In this document: one piece after another, positions 1 to 7,937 of the stretch
How the letters are laid out: every line of letters begins with the position of its first letter
Numbering within the stretch: the stretch's first letter is position 1
NCBI GenBank assembly: GCA_032156805.1
Contig: JALDXQ010000006.1
Location: 19,347 to 83,346 of the forward strand
Source of the DNA: Gp6-AA40 sp032156805
GTDB lineage: Bacteria; Acidobacteriota; Vicinamibacteria; Vicinamibacterales; UBA2999
DNA: 64,000 nt
Direction of reading: 5' to 3'
Notes under the pieces: generated by a model
What the model was told of the DNA's origin: nothing
Seen by the model: only the letters and a program-made list of their open reading frames with translations
Databases searched by the model: none
Made by a program: the position numbers and the translations under genes

Positions 1-608
1 CCGCCGCAGCCGCGACCGCATGAACCGGGCGGCGTACCGGTTATCTCCGAGACGAGCGTGATCGTCGACGGGTCGGTGCCGCGCGATGTGATGTCGAAGA
101 TCTGGTACTTGAGATCCTTGCCGGTCTCGCCTTCGCTGAGCACTTCGGAGTTTCGAATGAGGTAGTCGCGCCCGGAGCCGTCGAACTTGTAGTCGTAGAC
201 CACTGACACGCCACGCGAGTTCCGGTTCGACTCGTTTGGAATGTGCCAGACGAGATTCGGCTTTGCCGGGTCATCGACATTCAGGATCGACGTGCCGTTC
301 CACTCGTCCTTGCCGGTGATGGGATTCATCTTCGGCTTGCCATCCCAAAAACTCTCGTGATGACCGACGTACACCCAACTGCCGTTGGCGGGATCGGAGA
401 GCGTGGTAACGACCAGCGATTCGCGTCCCTGGAGATCGTGGTGGCCGACCAGACGCACGTTCTGTGCACCATCGGCACGGGAATCAGTAGCAGATGAAAG
501 GGTCGCCGGAGATTCGCCCGTCGTGGGCGCAGCCTGACAACCAATGCCGGTCAGGCCGATCACTGACCCAAGGGCGGTCGCGAGAGATGTGGCGATCCAG
601 CGTCGCAT
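1..608 (-). CDS. LVIVD-repeat lipoprotein, C-terminus beyond the left edge
   Basis: The reading frame is open from an ATG at 608 down to base 1, so about 202 residues are visible and the rest lies outside the window. The N-terminus MRRWIATSLATALGSVIGL is followed by a lipobox ending in TGIGC, so it should be an acylated lipoprotein. The mature part repeats short beta-propeller-like motifs such as VRLVGHHDLQGR and WNGTSILNVDDPAKP, which resemble LVIVD repeats (inferred from sequence, not searched). It starts 32 bases after the stop of the serine protease and lies on the same strand, so it is probably the last visible gene of the TonB-receptor operon. The function is unknown; LVIVD proteins are usually surface or periplasmic propellers. 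Confidence 0.7.
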   Translation of the reverse strand, partial: MRRWIATSLATALGSVIGLTGIGCQAAPTTGESPATLSSATDSRADGAQNVRLVGHHDLQGRESLVVTTLSDPANGSWVYVGHHESFWDGKPKMNPITGKDEWNGTSILNVDDPAKPNLVWHIPNESNRNSRGVSVVYDYKFDGSGRDYLIRNSEVLSEGETGKDLKYQIFDITSRGTDPSTITLVSEITGTPPGSCGRGCG

Positions 609-640
609 GATTCGACGCGGCGAATCTTACTTCAAACCGC

Positions 641-2338
641 CTAGCGCGCCACCTGCTTGATCCAGGCAGCCAGCAAGGCGCGTGCGATTGGACTCTTCTG
701 ATCCGGCGAAATCACCTCGAGTTGCAGCTGACGGGCGCCGACGCGAATGAAAGTACCTTCAATCACGTACGAGACACCCAGCCACTCCGCCCGCTGCGTG
801 TACGAAGCCGGCGCGCCAGATCCACGGCGCGCCGGGCATGACGCCGCGGCGTCCTCGGGCGAGGAGGTTGCGGTGTCCCACACGGCCGCGCGCAGTGCCA
901 GCGTCACATCGTTCGCCGGGTACGCAGCGACGCTCGTGTTCGGCTGAGGCAGACCGGCACACACGGTCGGCGCACCAGGCTCCTTGACCCAACCTGCTGG
1001 CAAAGGCACATTCAGCCCTGCCGTGGCTCCACCTGGCTGCGCCCATTCGAGCCTGTCCATCGACGCCAGTTCGCCACCGACTAAACGCCTGCCGTCGAGG
1101 CTGAGGATTGAATCGCGCAGCACGCTTTCGTTGTAGGCGAGCTGCTCGTCCGACCCGACATAACGGGCAATCAGCTTCTCCGGGCCCAGTTCGAGGATGC
1201 CGTAATGCATCCGTATCCTCTGCTCCCCGACAATGGTCGAACCGCTTGCGCGCCCGTGCAACAGCGGTGCACTACCAGGGCGCGAGGTCATCTGGCCGTC
1301 ATCGACCTCGACGAGTAGACGCTCGAACGTCTCGCTCTCGACCAGTGTCCGTTCCATTCGGCGCGCGTTCCATGGCGAGAACCCGCGATCGATGCGCAAC
1401 GCAACTCCGGTCACCGCCGCGTCGGTCTCGACACGCGATCGAAACGGCGACGTGTCGCTCAGTCCTTCAGGTAAGCGAATCGCAACGCCCTTCCCCTCGA
1501 AGGTGTGAACCGGTCCCGGCCGCAGGCGGCGCGAAGGCATCAATGACTCGAGGCCGTGTGATTCGAGAAACTCCTTCGCCTGGTTGATCGGGATGGCAAA
1601 TCCGATCCCGGAGTTACCGGTGACGCGGGCACGAATGACACCGACCGCAAAGCCGTCCTGATCGACGATCGGCCCACCGCTGTTGCCAGGATTAATCGTG
1701 CTGTTGATCTGAAGGGCGCGCCGCTCGCCAGAGTCACCCGCTCGCAGCGCGGAGATGGTGCCGGCTGACGTGCTGATCTCGGGCACGAGATCGGGCGCCG
1801 CGACGCGACCCACTTCGAGTTGGCGGCCGAAGGGATAACCCAGCGCGTCGACGCTTTGCCCGGTACGAACGACATCTGAATCGCCCAACGCCACATAGGG
1901 AAGGTCGGACGCGCTGATGAACAACACAGCGAGGTCGAGCTGGGAATCCGACGAGTGCACCGAGGCCTCGAAGCATCGCGTCGGGCCTTGATTGCCGGCC
2001 GACGCCCCCTCGCCGAAGCACACATCGATCCGGCCAACCTTCAGCGTGAACCTGGCTTTCCTCGGACCGTCCTCGACGGTGAATTCACTGTTGCTGACGA
2101 CGTGCTCGTTGGTGAGGACGTAGCCATGTGGGGAGACCACGAAGCCGCTGCCCGTGCCGATCTCGACGCGCTCCAGCTCGGTGGTCTGCTTTCCCGAGCC
2201 CGCCTCGTCGAGCTCCACACGAACACTGCCAACGAGCCGGATGAAGACGGTCGCATCAGCCGGGGCATCCGCGCGTTGTGCCTCAGCCTGGCCCTGGCCG
2301 ATCACGAGCAGGGCCGCCAACACCAGCGTCAGCCTCAT
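641..2338 (-). CDS. DegP/HtrA-like periplasmic serine protease without an obvious PDZ domain
   Basis: This 565-residue protein starts with a signal peptide (residues 1-20). A trypsin-like S1C domain follows, with all three catalytic residues in context: His79 in TNEHVV, Asp135 in SQLDLAVLF and Ser220 in NPGNSGGPIV. Classical DegP has one or two PDZ domains after the protease. Here residues 270-565 show no recognisable PDZ and look like two beta-rich extracytoplasmic modules of unknown family. It probably cleaves misfolded or specific envelope proteins. It sits 55 bases downstream of the DUF4198-Kelch gene and upstream of the lipoprotein, in the same orientation. No clear Shine-Dalgarno is visible; a TATAGA hexamer lies eight bases before the ATG, so a very short leader is possible. 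Confidence 0.82.
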   Translation of the reverse strand: MRLTLVLAALLVIGQGQAEAQRADAPADATVFIRLVGSVRVELDEAGSGKQTTELERVEIGTGSGFVVSPHGYVLTNEHVVSNSEFTVEDGPRKARFTLKVGRIDVCFGEGASAGNQGPTRCFEASVHSSDSQLDLAVLFISASDLPYVALGDSDVVRTGQSVDALGYPFGRQLEVGRVAAPDLVPEISTSAGTISALRAGDSGERRALQINSTINPGNSGGPIVDQDGFAVGVIRARVTGNSGIGFAIPINQAKEFLESHGLESLMPSRRLRPGPVHTFEGKGVAIRLPEGLSDTSPFRSRVETDAAVTGVALRIDRGFSPWNARRMERTLVESETFERLLVEVDDGQMTSRPGSAPLLHGRASGSTIVGEQRIRMHYGILELGPEKLIARYVGSDEQLAYNESVLRDSILSLDGRRLVGGELASMDRLEWAQPGGATAGLNVPLPAGWVKEPGAPTVCAGLPQPNTSVAAYPANDVTLALRAAVWDTATSSPEDAAASCPARRGSGAPASYTQRAEWLGVSYVIEGTFIRVGARQLQLEVISPDQKSPIARALLAAWIKQVAR

Positions 2339-2393
2339 GGGATGGGTCTATATTGCCCCATCGGGAACGCAGAACGAAGAGCGAAGGACGTTC

Positions 2394-3995
2394 TTACTTT
2401 GCCAGCGCGACGGCCTCGATCAGATCCGAGTTCTTACCGCCGGAAGCCCCTCCGATGATGAGTACCCGGTCACCATCGATCACGAGCCTGTGAACGATGC
2501 GTGGCGTCCCCTGGCCAACCTTCGTCCACGTCGTGGCGTCGTCATTCAAGCGATAGAGCCCTCCGTTGTCGACGCTGACGTACAGGCTGCGGCCGACAAC
2601 CGTTGCGGCGGGACCAAAGCCATTCATGGCACCGCCCGGCAGGTCCGGCCCCTTGGACCACTCGCCGCTCGCCATGTCGTAGACGCTGCTGCCGCGAACG
2701 ACCTGCGATCGCTCGTCGAAACCTCCAAGAGCATGGACCTTGCTGCCGACCGCCGCGGCAATCAGCGCACGCCGCTTGAATGGCTGCGGCGCCCGCTTCC
2801 ACGCCAGCGTCGGCGCCGACAGGTCGAGCAACTCGATCGAATCGGGCCACTCGGTCTTCTCTTTACCCCTGAGCGTCCAACCACCGACGACAACGAGCGT
2901 GTTGCCAACGACGACCACGTCGTGCGACGAGCGCGGCACCGGCAGCGGCGGCAGCGTCTCCCACTTGCCCGTCGCCGGGTCGAACCGCGCCACATCGGCG
3001 ATCGAATGGATGTCCTGAGATTCTCCGGGTTTGTTCCGCGGCTGCATGCCACCAACGCGATAAATCTTTCCACCGTGTGCGGCGAGGTTCATACCCTGAA
3101 GAGATGGGCCGTCCGGCAATGGTTCCCAGGTCTTACCGTCTGCGAGCCGAAGCCGGTTGAACTTGCCTGACACGGCCTCTGTGGAATACGAGTGCGTCGG
3201 CACCACGTGGCCGCCGTAGACATAGAGCCATCCGTCGCTCGCCACTGCACCGAAGCTCGATGTCGCCTCAGGCAACGTCGCGACGCGCGTCGCACGAGGT
3301 TCCGCCGCTGATTGCGTGGCGCCCGTTCCGCTGCCGGCGTCGAAGACCAGCGTCGCGTAGTGGCGGACCTCGGCGTACGACTTTCCGCCGCGCTCGCCTG
3401 GCGTCGTCTCCCAGAACCGGGCCCAGGCGCCGTAGCGTCCCTTCTGCGAAAACTCCTCGGTCCAACCTTCGTCGTCGGTATCGGCCATCTCCTGCGATCC
3501 ATCCGGCAGGATGACCGTGATCTGACCGGAGTGCGGCTTTCCGCGAGCGATCAATTGCAGGCGGACGGCGCCGGGGGCACCGGCCGGAATGATCTCGATC
3601 GGCACCACATCGCCGAGCTTCGTCTGTGGAGCAAACGCATCGCCGACGATCGTCTTGGGGTAATACAGCAGGAGGTGGGGCTTGCTTCCCCGGTCGTTCA
3701 CACCGAGGTCAGCCATGCCTCTGATGACACCACGCTGGCCGGCCGCGAGAGAGACCGTGAAGGTCTGCTGTCCTTTGACCAGCGTCAAAGGCTGTTCGCG
3801 TCCCTGCTCGTTACGCAGGAAGAGCTTCGTTCCCCCAACCAACCCCACGTCGACCTCGGCATCCTGCCGGAGGGTCTCGCTGAGGAAGACAGTCGCCGTC
3901 GCGTTGCCGTGCTCCGGCACCACGAACACGAAATGCGCCTGACTGGTGATCGACGCTCCAATGACGCACAAGAGCGTCAGTACCGCACGTTTCAT
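2394..3995 (-). CDS. Exported DUF4198-like / Kelch-repeat fusion protein
   Basis: The start is the ATG at 3995 because it directly begins a signal peptide (MKRAVLTLLCVIGASITSQA) and has an AGGAAGG Shine-Dalgarno; an upstream ATG adds an unlikely charged extension. The mature protein begins with AHFVFVVPEHG, a DUF4198-like periplasmic module (to about residue 215) of a type often found beside TonB receptors for metals. Residues 250-533 form Kelch repeats (for example LYVYGGHVV, IYRVGGM and LVVVGGW), predicting a beta-propeller. It lies 96 bases after the TonB-dependent receptor on the same strand, which suggests a periplasmic partner of that receptor. The DUF4198 plus Kelch combination in one chain is unusual in my experience. 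The ligand is unknown. Confidence 0.75.
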   Translation of the reverse strand: MKRAVLTLLCVIGASITSQAHFVFVVPEHGNATATVFLSETLRQDAEVDVGLVGGTKLFLRNEQGREQPLTLVKGQQTFTVSLAAGQRGVIRGMADLGVNDRGSKPHLLLYYPKTIVGDAFAPQTKLGDVVPIEIIPAGAPGAVRLQLIARGKPHSGQITVILPDGSQEMADTDDEGWTEEFSQKGRYGAWARFWETTPGERGGKSYAEVRHYATLVFDAGSGTGATQSAAEPRATRVATLPEATSSFGAVASDGWLYVYGGHVVPTHSYSTEAVSGKFNRLRLADGKTWEPLPDGPSLQGMNLAAHGGKIYRVGGMQPRNKPGESQDIHSIADVARFDPATGKWETLPPLPVPRSSHDVVVVGNTLVVVGGWTLRGKEKTEWPDSIELLDLSAPTLAWKRAPQPFKRRALIAAAVGSKVHALGGFDERSQVVRGSSVYDMASGEWSKGPDLPGGAMNGFGPAATVVGRSLYVSVDNGGLYRLNDDATTWTKVGQGTPRIVHRLVIDGDRVLIIGGASGGKNSDLIEAVALAK

Positions 3996-4091
3996 AGCCC
4001 ACCTTCCTGTTTCGTCCTTTGCGCATCGTGTTCGCATCAGTGCATGCGCTCCGGCTCATCATCCTGCATTCCGTCCGCCATACCGCCTCCA

Positions 4092-6386
4092 TTACCAGCC
4101 GTAGGACACAGAGACCAGAGCGCTGACGCCTGGGCTCGAGTAGCGATCGATTGTGGGGTCCGTGGCCGAACGCCCGCAGACGTTCGGCCACTCGAAGTAC
4201 TTCTGGTCGGTCAGATTGAGTACGCCGCCACGCAGCGTCACGTCGCGGCCGAGCGCGATCCATCCAAGCACGTCCGCGACCCCATACGCCTCCGGCGCGA
4301 AGAATCCGTCGCCCGCCGTCTCCTGCGACTGGCCACGCGCCGCGCGCACAATCACTTCGCTGCCCCAGCGACTGGAAGGTGCTGAGTAGAGAAGCCCGAA
4401 AGCCCCCTGATCCGGTGCGATCGAGTTGAGTGGCACGTCGTCAGCGTTCGAGACGTCATTGCCTCTGATGATCGCGTAGCTGGCACGCAGGCGCAGGTCG
4501 TCGGTCAGACGCGCCTCACCCTGAAACTCCACACCCCGGATTTCAACCTTCGAAACGTTCTGATACTGGAACTCCAACAAACGCGTGGTCGGGTTGACCC
4601 CGCGCTGCACTTGCAGGATGAAGTTGTCGTAGTAGTTCATGAATCCGGTCACCGCGACACTGACAGGTCCAGTCGCGGAACGCACGCCAAACTCGATGTT
4701 ATCGCTCGTCTCGGCGTCGAGATCGGTGTTCGGTATCGACGTGTACCCCCCGGCGAGGTTCGTGAAGCCACTGTTGACCGCGCTGTAGGGCGGTGCGCGA
4801 AAGCCGCCGGCGTATTGCGCGTGCACCGTCACGGCACTCGACACGTTGACAGCAGCTCCAACCTTGCCCGACGTCGCGTCGGCCGAGAAGTCCATGGCGG
4901 TCGGGCTCAGGCTCGCGACAAACACCGGATCGCTCTGGTCGGCATCGAGGTTGAAGTGGTCGTAGCGGACACCAGGCACGAGTGTGAGCCGACCGAGGCG
5001 CATCTCCGCCTGGAGGTACGAGCCGGCTTCGGCCACGTCGCTCTTCGGGAAGTACTTCGAGGGAAGAATCAGGTTCGTCACCGGAACAACAGCGCCCGTT
5101 GCGGCATTCACGTCGACACGATCGCGAATCATGTCGAAGGCGTTGTGCTTGTAACTGCCGCCAAAGGTGAGAAGCATCGCCTGTCCACGTGGCGCCAACG
5201 CCTTCCTTCCCTGGACCGCTCCACCGTAGCCGTCCTGGTCGAACTCGAGAGTGCCGCTCCGGTTGATCGTCTGCGCCGGGCCGGCGCCGGTGGTGATGCG
5301 GAACTCATCGACGACCTGACCGGTGTCGCTCGTCTGCGCGTACAGGTTCCACGACCACTGGCTCAACCCGCCGCGATCGAGGAGCGTGTGGTCGACCGAG
5401 AGGCGTCGTCGACGCATCGTGTCGTCGGAGGTGATGTCCGCGACGTTGGTCGAGATGGGCCCGGTGACAGTCACACCGCGGGATGCGAAGGCCTGCGTCT
5501 CGATGTCATTGTCCGCGAGATCCAGGACGCTCCGCAGGACGTTTCCGTTGCCGAGTGTGAACACGGCCTTCCCAAGCGCCTGAATACTCTGCCGATCCTG
5601 GGGATTGGGTGCGGTACGCGTCGCCGATTCGGTGTCCACGTCGCCACTGTTGTCGATTTCGTGGCCGCTGGCGTAGCTGACGAACAGCGAGGCCTGCGCC
5701 CGCGGCCGACCGCCAGCCAGCACGATGTTGCCGGTGCCTTCGTCGCCGCGGCCGTCGAATGACGTCTTGGCGCCGAGATGCAATGGCTGCCGGCGCACGA
5801 GGTAGTCGGCAGGATCCTTGGTGAAGAAGGAGACGACGCCACCGAGCGCGTCACTGCCATAGAGCGACGACCCGGAGCTGCGGACGATTTCGGCGGTCTT
5901 GAGCGTATCGAGATCGAGTGTGAACTGGTGGACGTTGAACGGCCCGAAATCGAACTGCTCGGAGGTCTCCACGCCATCGACCTGGGTCATCACCCGATTG
6001 CCGCCGATGCCGCGAATGTTGAACCCGTTCAGCCCAACCCGCGTGAGGTTGGTCTCGATGTAGATTCCGGGTTCGAACCTGATGAGATCGGCGACGTTCT
6101 CGATCTGCCGTCGTGTGATGGTCTCGGCATCGATCACCGACACCGTGCCCGGTGTGTCCTTGAGCCTGGCGGGGTTGAGCGTGGCGCTGACCGTGACCGT
6201 GTCGAAGAAGCGCGGTTGATCGTCGGACGCCGCATCCGGGGCAGACTGGGGCGGCGCGGCCGGCGAATCCGCCGGCTGCTGTGGGGCGTCCTGCGCGCGA
6301 ACTGCCGGCGGGACAGTCATCAACATCCACACGAACACGAACAAGACACGAGCCTGAAACGAGCATCGATGGCGTATCCGCCTCAT
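4092..6386 (-). CDS. TonB-dependent outer-membrane receptor (heme/siderophore/metal type)
   Basis: This 764-residue protein has a signal peptide (about 1-31) and a Pro/Ala-rich linker. A plug domain follows at about 60-195 (FDTVTVSATLNP, GFNIRGIGGNRVMTQVDGV, SSLYGSDALGGVVSFFTKD), then a long beta-barrel ending in VSVSYGW with the terminal aromatic residue expected of BAM substrates. The plug most resembles the hemoglobin/heme receptor group (HmuR/HutA type), but the substrate cannot be fixed by eye. It is the first gene of a four-gene minus-strand run. A Fur-like palindrome lies 168-182 bases upstream, which supports regulation by iron or a related metal. It has no linked tonB/exbBD in the window. 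Confidence 0.88.
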   Translation of the reverse strand: MRRIRHRCSFQARVLFVFVWMLMTVPPAVRAQDAPQQPADSPAAPPQSAPDAASDDQPRFFDTVTVSATLNPARLKDTPGTVSVIDAETITRRQIENVADLIRFEPGIYIETNLTRVGLNGFNIRGIGGNRVMTQVDGVETSEQFDFGPFNVHQFTLDLDTLKTAEIVRSSGSSLYGSDALGGVVSFFTKDPADYLVRRQPLHLGAKTSFDGRGDEGTGNIVLAGGRPRAQASLFVSYASGHEIDNSGDVDTESATRTAPNPQDRQSIQALGKAVFTLGNGNVLRSVLDLADNDIETQAFASRGVTVTGPISTNVADITSDDTMRRRRLSVDHTLLDRGGLSQWSWNLYAQTSDTGQVVDEFRITTGAGPAQTINRSGTLEFDQDGYGGAVQGRKALAPRGQAMLLTFGGSYKHNAFDMIRDRVDVNAATGAVVPVTNLILPSKYFPKSDVAEAGSYLQAEMRLGRLTLVPGVRYDHFNLDADQSDPVFVASLSPTAMDFSADATSGKVGAAVNVSSAVTVHAQYAGGFRAPPYSAVNSGFTNLAGGYTSIPNTDLDAETSDNIEFGVRSATGPVSVAVTGFMNYYDNFILQVQRGVNPTTRLLEFQYQNVSKVEIRGVEFQGEARLTDDLRLRASYAIIRGNDVSNADDVPLNSIAPDQGAFGLLYSAPSSRWGSEVIVRAARGQSQETAGDGFFAPEAYGVADVLGWIALGRDVTLRGGVLNLTDQKYFEWPNVCGRSATDPTIDRYSSPGVSALVSVSYGW

Positions 6387-6499
6387 GGCATGACTCCCGG
6401 TTGCGTGCCACGAAGAGGAGCCCGTAAGATGCTGGCGTCGGGCCGTTCATGCGCGCACACGCGTGAAAACGGTTCTTCCAGAGGACCAGGTCCCGATAC

Positions 6500-6529
6500 G
6501 CCCGTCGGATGTTGACGCATCCGGCGGGC
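6500..6529 (-). promoter_or_regulatory. 12-bp stem hairpin in the receptor leader region
   Basis: The left arm GCCCGTCGGATG (6500-6511) and right arm CATCCGGCGGGC (6518-6529) pair over 12 positions with one G-T wobble and a six-base loop. It lies between the Fur-like box and the receptor start. There is no T-tract on either side, so it is not a simple terminator. It could be a leader structure or a protein-binding site. Confidence 0.5.
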
Positions 6530-6551
6530 ACTTTCGCGCGGTAAAACTGAT

Positions 6552-6570
6552 ACTGAGATTCAGTCTCAGT
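6552..6570. promoter_or_regulatory. Fur-like palindromic operator
   Basis: A perfect 7-5-7 palindrome, ACTGAGATTCAGTCTCAGT. Read as a 7-1-7 site (6554-6568) it is TGAGATT-C-AGTCTCA, which matches the classical Fur consensus TGATAAT-N-ATTATCA at 10 of 14 arm positions. The location upstream of a TonB-dependent receptor is typical for Fur targets. Confidence 0.5.
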
Positions 6571-6704
6571 TCACGCTGCATCGTAACGATCCGCTCACCC
6601 GCCTGTCAATCTGTCTCTCCCTCCCCTTCCCCCGGGCTTGGTCCAGCTTGATAGCCGGCGCCTGATTCGCAAACATCTGTACTCCCTCGTTTGGAGTCCT
6701 GGAG

Positions 6705-7916
6705 ATGCACGATGTGATCATCGTGGGGGCGCGCTGTGCCGGCTCGCCCCTGGCGATGCTCCTTGCACGACACGGCGTGAGAGTCCTGCTGGTTGATCGC
6801 GCCAGCTTCCCCAGCGACATCCCGCACGGGCACTTCATCCATCGCCACGGACCGCGCCGCCTGCGTGCATGGGGTGTGCTCGATCGGATCGCCGCGCGCA
6901 CGCCGGCCATCACGAGCATGCTGTTCGATGCCGGTGACTTCCCGCTCGCCGCGCACAACCTGGTCGAAGATGGCGTGGCATGGGGGTACGGGCCGCGCCG
7001 CTCGACACTTGATGCCATCCTGCTCGAGGCCGCCGCCCAGAGCGGCGCCCAGGTGCGATCCAGCTTCAACGTGTTCGAGTACATCATCGAGCATGGCACC
7101 GTCGTCGGTATTCATGGCCGCTCGGAAGCCGGCAGGACCGTGCTCGAGCGCGCGCCGCTGGTCGTGGGCGCCGATGGCCGGAACTCCGGGCTTGCCCGCG
7201 CCATCGAGGCGCCGATCTACAACCAGGTGCCTCCGATCCTTTGCTATTACTTCTCGTACTGGAGCGGCGTCGCGGCGCAGACGTTCGAGCTGTATGTCCG
7301 GACACGCGAGCGGCGAGTCATCTTCTCGTTCAGGACCGAAGACGATCGTTATGCGGTTTTCGTCGGCGCGCCCATGGAGGAGTTTGAGAGCTTTCGTCAC
7401 GACATCGAGGCCGCATTCATGCGAACGCTCGACATCGTGCCGGAGTTCGCCGCGCGTGTGCGATCGGGACGGCGCGAGGAGCGCTTCTATGGCTGCGGTG
7501 ATTTGCCGAACTTCTATCGCAAGCCGTACGGCAATGGGTGGGCACTCATCGGCGATGCCGGCCTGCACAAAGATCCGTTTCTCGCGCTTGGCATCTGCGA
7601 CGGGCTGCGCGACGCGGAATTCTTGTCCGAGGCGATCCGGGACGGGCTGGGCGGAAGCCGCCCGCTGCGTGAGGCGCTCGCCGACTTCGAGAGAAAACGC
7701 AACGACGCTTCCGCGGCCGACTACCAGGAGAACATCGCGTCCGCCAGGTTCACGCCCTTTCCGCCCGAGTTCTTTGCGGTTCGCGCGGCGGTCAGACACC
7801 GGCCCGAGGAAGCGACCAGCCTCGTCAAGGCTCGCATGCGAATGATCGATCCCTCGGCGTTCTTCAATCCGAACAACCTGCAGCGGTTGCTCGAACACAC
7901 GTCTCCGCAACTGTAG
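6705..7916 (+). CDS. FAD-dependent oxidoreductase (geranylgeranyl reductase/monooxygenase-like)
   Basis: This is a 403-residue soluble flavoprotein. The N-terminal dinucleotide fold is HDVIIVGARCAGSPLAMLLAR with the acidic end of the second strand (VLLVDRASF). The usual GxGxxG is modified to GARCAG, a variant seen in this subfamily. A second FAD motif, ALIGDAGLHKDPFLALGI, contains the GD fingerprint that contacts the ribityl chain. The fold matches the p-hydroxybenzoate hydroxylase/geranylgeranyl reductase group; the substrate is not evident. The ATG at 6705 follows GGAG. The next gene's earliest possible start abuts this stop codon, so co-transcription with the sensor kinase is likely and may couple redox chemistry to signalling (inference). 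Confidence 0.8.
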   Translation: MHDVIIVGARCAGSPLAMLLARHGVRVLLVDRASFPSDIPHGHFIHRHGPRRLRAWGVLDRIAARTPAITSMLFDAGDFPLAAHNLVEDGVAWGYGPRRSTLDAILLEAAAQSGAQVRSSFNVFEYIIEHGTVVGIHGRSEAGRTVLERAPLVVGADGRNSGLARAIEAPIYNQVPPILCYYFSYWSGVAAQTFELYVRTRERRVIFSFRTEDDRYAVFVGAPMEEFESFRHDIEAAFMRTLDIVPEFAARVRSGRREERFYGCGDLPNFYRKPYGNGWALIGDAGLHKDPFLALGICDGLRDAEFLSEAIRDGLGGSRPLREALADFERKRNDASAADYQENIASARFTPFPPEFFAVRAAVRHRPEEATSLVKARMRMIDPSAFFNPNNLQRLLEHTSPQL

Positions 7917-7921
7917 TTGAG

Positions 7922-7937
7922 CAGGTTCATGAACCTG
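7922..7937. promoter_or_regulatory. 16-bp perfect palindrome over the sensor-kinase start
   Basis: CAGGTTCATGAACCTG is a perfect palindrome lying five bases after the oxidoreductase stop, and it contains the first in-frame ATG (7929) of the kinase gene. In RNA it would be a short stem that could mask initiation; in DNA it could be a dimer-binding site. It may also be chance. Confidence 0.3.

Larger units (their letters stand above)
6387..6704. other. Intergenic control region between the TonB receptor and the FAD oxidoreductase
   Basis: These 318 bases hold no convincing gene. They contain a 12-bp stem hairpin and a 19-bp palindrome, annotated separately. Both are better placed to control the minus-strand receptor gene than the plus-strand oxidoreductase, which has its own GGAG site just before the ATG at 6705. 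Confidence 0.7.

Noticed and set aside
3312..4385. Plus-strand frame of about 357 codons
   Set aside because: It is antisense to the Kelch fusion and TonB receptor, is Arg-rich and has no ribosome site.
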